From assembly GCA_012295275.1 (NCBI GenBank), contig CM022676.1:11431581-11495580 (forward strand): a stretch of DNA of 64,000 nt. Direction: 5' to 3'. The notes beneath the pieces were generated by a model. That model had not been told where the DNA came from, did no database searches, and saw only the letters and a program-made list of their open reading frames with translations. How positions within the stretch are numbered: the stretch's first letter is position 1; each line of letters begins with the position of its first letter. Source of the DNA: Chrysomallon squamiferum. Its lineage: Eukaryota > Mollusca > Gastropoda > Neomphalida > Peltospiridae. Shown here one piece after another: positions 61,446-64,000 of the stretch. Both the position numbers and the translations under genes were made by a program.

Positions 61446-64000
61446 CTCTGTGTGTGAGAGTGTCTGTGTGTCTGTCTGTGTGTGTGTGTGAGATGTGTCT
61501 GTGTGTATCTGTGTGTGTGAGATGTGTCTCTGTGTGTTAAATGCTGTGTCTCGCTGTTACAGGAAGTACATACAGACAGCACAGGAGATTGGACTGTATG
61601 TGATTCTGCGACCGGGTCCATACATCTGTTCAGAATGGGATTTCGGTGGACTGCCAAGGTGTGTTCACTTTTACACTAATTGTTTACCTGTAAATCTACT
61701 CAGCAGGTGAAAAGATAATAAATGAAAAACATGCAAGAAAATCTAATTAAAAGTTGGGAAAGAGAATAATCAATAAAAAGTTGAAATGAAAGAAAGAAAA
61801 ACAGTTAAATAAAAAAAATAAAAAACAGGTATTGATAAATGTTTGACATCTGTTTGATTCACTGTTGGGAAACCACGGAAATATCAATTAACTCTTTGTT
61901 AATCACATATCTTTCTCTCTTGTCTCTTATTTTCCTTTCATTTATTTTGATTTAATTTTATTTATTTTAATATTATTTTATTTTTCTTTCATTTATTTTA
62001 TTTTTCTTTCATTTATTTTATTTTAATTTTATTTAATTTAATATTATTTTATTTTTCATTCATTTATTTTATTTTAATGTTATTTAATTTAATATTATTT
62101 TATTTTTCATTCATTTATTTTATTTTAATTTAATTTATTTTAATATTATTTTATTTGTCTTTCATTTGTTTTATTTTAATGTTATTTATTTTAATATTAT
62201 TTTATTTGTCTTTCATTTACGTACAGTTGGTTGCTTGCTGATCCAAACATGAAGGTTCGTTCTAACTACCCAGGTTACAAGAAGGCAGCTGAAAGGTTTT
62301 TTGAAAACCTGCTTCCCAGAATAAGAAACCTGCAGGTTGCTTTTTTGTTGTTTTTTTCAAAATAAATTTTCTTTCATTCATCTTTCTCTCGTCATCCGTC
62401 GTTTGCTCTTTTTCTTTCTTTCTTTCTGCTTGTCGTTATTTCCCTTATTAACACATCAAAGTCGTAGAATTCCTACATCATTCACTTCATTTCCTGTTCT
62501 AACAGGGAGGTAACTCTTCCCTTTCTGTCACACTGAAGAAGTTTTTCGTGATTCTGTCAGTCTGGCTTTCTCCTAATTCTCAGCACTGAGTCAGGAGTCA
62601 GTTTTAATCCTCAGGTTGTATTGTTTGTTTCATGGCCACCAATGCAAAACGATTACAGAGTGAAACTGTGACTGAAACCTGCTGGCTGGCTAACCATCAC
62701 CTCAAAAAGTCCAAATCATCCAGTGTAGTGGACACTCCAAGATTTCATTTAATTTTACAGTTGTCTCAGTCTTTTCTTGTAATGTGTGATACCCAGTCTT
62801 TTGTTGTAATGTGTGACACTTGGTCTGTAGTTGTAATGTTAATTTGTTTTCAGTATTCACAGGGAGGTCCTATCATTGCTGTGCAAGTAGAAAACGAGTT
62901 CGGGTCTTACAGCAATGAAACCAAACACCTCACTTTTCTAAAAGACGTAAGTCTTCCATCGTTTAATTGTTTATTTCTTTGTCATCTGTAATTTTTTATT
63001 TATTTTTTATTTATTTATTTATTTATTTGTTTGTTTGTTTGTTTGTTTGTTTGTTTATTTAGCTATTATTTATTTATTTATTTATTTATTTATATAATTT
63101 ATCACTCTTGGAATTTTTAATTTTTTCAGGATCTGTTCTCTAGTTCTGAATCATTTTGATTGCAGTTTTAATGTGTTCATTGCTGTAACTCTTCTGTTAT
63201 TTTCATTGTTGTGTTTGTTATTTGTAGCTCCTGCATCAGAACGGTATAATGGAGCTGTTAGTCACTTCAGACAATCTAAACGGGATGAACAGAGCTCCTT
63301 TCCATGACGGTAAATACACCGTGTCACACTCAGTCTGTTTATGTAACGTGTCACACTCAGTCTGTTGGTGTACTGTGTCACACTTGGTCTTTAGTTTAAT
63401 ACACCACTTCAGTTGGATTTTTGGTTGTTTTGTTTTGTTGGGGTTTTATGGCTTTTTGTTTTCCCACTATTTAAAATAATTATTTTTTTTATGAGTTTTA
63501 TTAATTATTATTATTATTTTTTTAAATCAGATGCTCTGCCAATGGCCAACTTCAAGTTCCTGGCTGAGGGTTTAAAGATTTTTGAGAAGATAAAGAAGAT
63601 GAATCGTGACTTTCCTCTGATGGTTCTCGAGTTCTGGACAGGCTGGTTTGACCACTGGGGTGTCAAACACAAAGGTTTCGTTGTGTCAGGTAAACAAACA
63701 CAATCATCAGAAATTAAATAAACAAAAATAAAAACAAATTTAAAAATAGTAATAAAAAGTAAAAATAATACTAATAAATAAGAAAATTAAAATTAAAAAT
63801 TAAATAAAAGAAATAATAATATAAGAAAAGCAAAACTACTGACAACTGATAATTAAATTTTTATTATTTTACTTTTTAAATTATTTATTATCACCATTAT
63901 GTGTTGTTATTGTTATTATTGTTATTGTCACACAGAGTACTCTAAAGCACTGGAAGGGATTCTGAAAGAAAAGGCGTCTGTCAATCTGTACATGTTTCAC
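58105..64000 (+). CDS. GH35 beta-galactosidase-like gene, 5' part (8 exons, runs off the window)
   Basis: Member of glycoside hydrolase family 35, closest in wording to the GLB1L2/GLB1L3 branch. GH35 enzymes remove terminal beta-galactose by a retaining mechanism. The eight exons join in phase to 337 residues; full family members are about 630-680, so roughly the C-terminal half is missing because the window ends. Visible: N-terminal hydrophobic anchor (about residues 15-30), [48 protein letters not shown], the GH35 signature [16 protein letters not shown] with acid/base Glu219, and nucleophile Glu296 in [13 protein letters not shown], then NLYMFH. The short N-terminus with Arg before the hydrophobic run suggests a type II anchor or an uncleaved signal; this is inference. 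Whether it is active is not shown, but the catalytic pair is intact. Confidence 0.95.
59433..59501 (+). CDS. GLB1L-like exon 2
   Basis: Acceptor ATTCTAG, donor TTAG|GTTTGT. Encodes [22 protein letters not shown]. Phase 2 to 2. Confidence 0.93.
59524..59709. repeat. 33-bp minisatellite in GLB1L-like intron 2
   Basis: About six copies of GACACACAAAATAAGACATC plus TGATACAATATGT. The period is a multiple of three, which yields open frames on both strands. Confidence 0.92.
60589..60731. repeat. 72-bp tandem duplication
   Basis: CTCAAACTGCCTGTTTTTAC through TTGCACTGAACAAAATAA occurs twice, back to back and essentially identical, so it is recent. Confidence 0.93.
60884..60913. repeat. (CA)n microsatellite
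   Basis: CA run of about 30 bp in GLB1L-like intron 2. Confidence 0.93.
61290..61545. repeat. GT-rich repeat field before GLB1L-like exon 3
   Basis: GT runs and GTGTGAGATGTGTCTGTG phrases, ending about 20 bp before the exon 3 acceptor. Antisense Thr/His-rich frames are by-products. Confidence 0.88.
61563..61658 (+). CDS. GLB1L-like exon 3
   Basis: Acceptor CTGTTACAG, donor CAAG|GTGTGT. Encodes [32 protein letters not shown]. Phase 2 to 2. Confidence 0.95.
61925..62220. repeat. TTTCATTTATTTTATTTTAA-type repeat before exon 4
   Basis: Roughly five copies of a ~57-60-bp T-rich unit ending directly at the ACGTACAG acceptor of exon 4. The last copies carry the TTTGTCTTTCATTT variant. Confidence 0.8.
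62227..62335 (+). CDS. GLB1L-like exon 4
   Basis: Acceptor GTACAG, donor CAG|GTTGCT. Encodes [20 protein letters not shown] and [13 protein letters not shown]. Ends phase 0. Confidence 0.94.
62750..62845. repeat. Short ~28-bp repeat before GLB1L-like exon 5
   Basis: Three related phrases AGTCTTTTCTTGTAATGTGT, CAGTCTTTTGTTGTAATGTG and TGGTCTGTAGTTGTAATGTT end about 10 bp before the exon 5 acceptor. Confidence 0.75.
62854..62946 (+). CDS. GLB1L-like exon 5 (acid/base glutamate)
   Basis: Acceptor TTTTCAG, donor GAC|GTAAGT. Encodes [19 protein letters not shown], which matches the GH35 PROSITE-type signature including the catalytic NE. 31 codons. Confidence 0.96.
62998..63096. repeat. (TTTA)n/(TTTG)n tract
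   Basis: Tetranucleotide run in GLB1L-like intron 5. Confidence 0.9.
63228..63309 (+). CDS. GLB1L-like exon 6
   Basis: Acceptor TTTGTAG, donor GACG|GTAAAT. Encodes [27 protein letters not shown]. Phase 0 to 1. Confidence 0.93.
63310..63395. repeat. ~28-bp repeat starting at the exon 6 donor
   Basis: GTGTCACACTCAGTCTGTTT or variants occur three times in the first 85 bp of intron 6, with the flanking GTAAATACACC, ATGTAACGT and GTGTACTGT being related. Confidence 0.8.
63531..63689 (+). CDS. GLB1L-like exon 7 (nucleophile glutamate)
   Basis: Acceptor AAATCAG, donor TCAG|GTAAAC. Encodes [20 protein letters not shown] and [16 protein letters not shown]; the Glu in VLEFWTGW is the GH35 nucleophile position. 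Phase 1 to 1. Confidence 0.95.
63936..64000 (+). CDS. GLB1L-like exon 8 (partial, cut by window end)
   Basis: Acceptor TCACACAG. Encodes [22 protein letters not shown], leading into the expected GGTNFGF of the family just outside the window. Confidence 0.93.

Overview
This is animal nuclear DNA: intron-rich, strongly AT-rich and full of microsatellites and minisatellites. Protein similarity plus this repeat load suggests a lophotrochozoan, perhaps a mollusc; the phylum is inference. There are no bacterial operons, no CRISPR array, and no rRNA or tRNA gene that I can support.

Three conserved genes carry essentially all of the supported coding sequence. (1) A DYRK1/minibrain dual-specificity kinase on the + strand, coding exons 28754-42853. 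Nine exons join with matching phases into a 747-residue protein, and a 510-residue short form is possible if the last intron is retained. (2) Fibrillarin, the snoRNP 2'-O-methyltransferase, on the - strand from 56685 down to 47571. Nine coding exons join into 305 residues with an N-terminal Gly/Arg-rich region. (3) The 5' part of a GH35 beta-galactosidase-like gene (GLB1L family) on the + strand from 58105 to the window end. Eight exons give 337 residues with both catalytic glutamates, and the C-terminal part lies outside the window. DYRK1 and fibrillarin are convergent; fibrillarin and GLB1L are head to head across about 1.4 kb.

Layout: 1-28.7 kb has no supported coding exon. It holds a CpG-containing, CCAAT-rich island at 4.33-5.03 kb (a candidate promoter), several smaller CCAAT-containing islands, and a dense belt of minisatellites at 7.2-18.7 kb. 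DYRK1 follows at 28.7-42.9 kb with a probable long 3' UTR, then fibrillarin at 47.2-56.7 kb, then GLB1L.

The most unusual signal is that many tandem repeats are built from the splice sites of these genes. In fibrillarin, the 5' splice site of exon 8 together with the exon sequence coding [12 protein letters not shown] is amplified into a roughly 3.3-kb array of about 60-bp units that fills most of the last intron. The 3' splice sites of exons 3, 4 and 6 are likewise repeated (about 36, 8 and 5 copies). DYRK1 shows small versions: a 21-bp and a 61-bp duplication of two 3' splice sites, and a triplication of a 5' splice site. The decoy acceptors I translated in phase (DYRK1 exons 3 and 6, fibrillarin exons 3 and 4) quickly reach a stop codon, whereas the fibrillarin decoy donors first extend the reading frame. 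I know of no named description of such splice-junction minisatellites.
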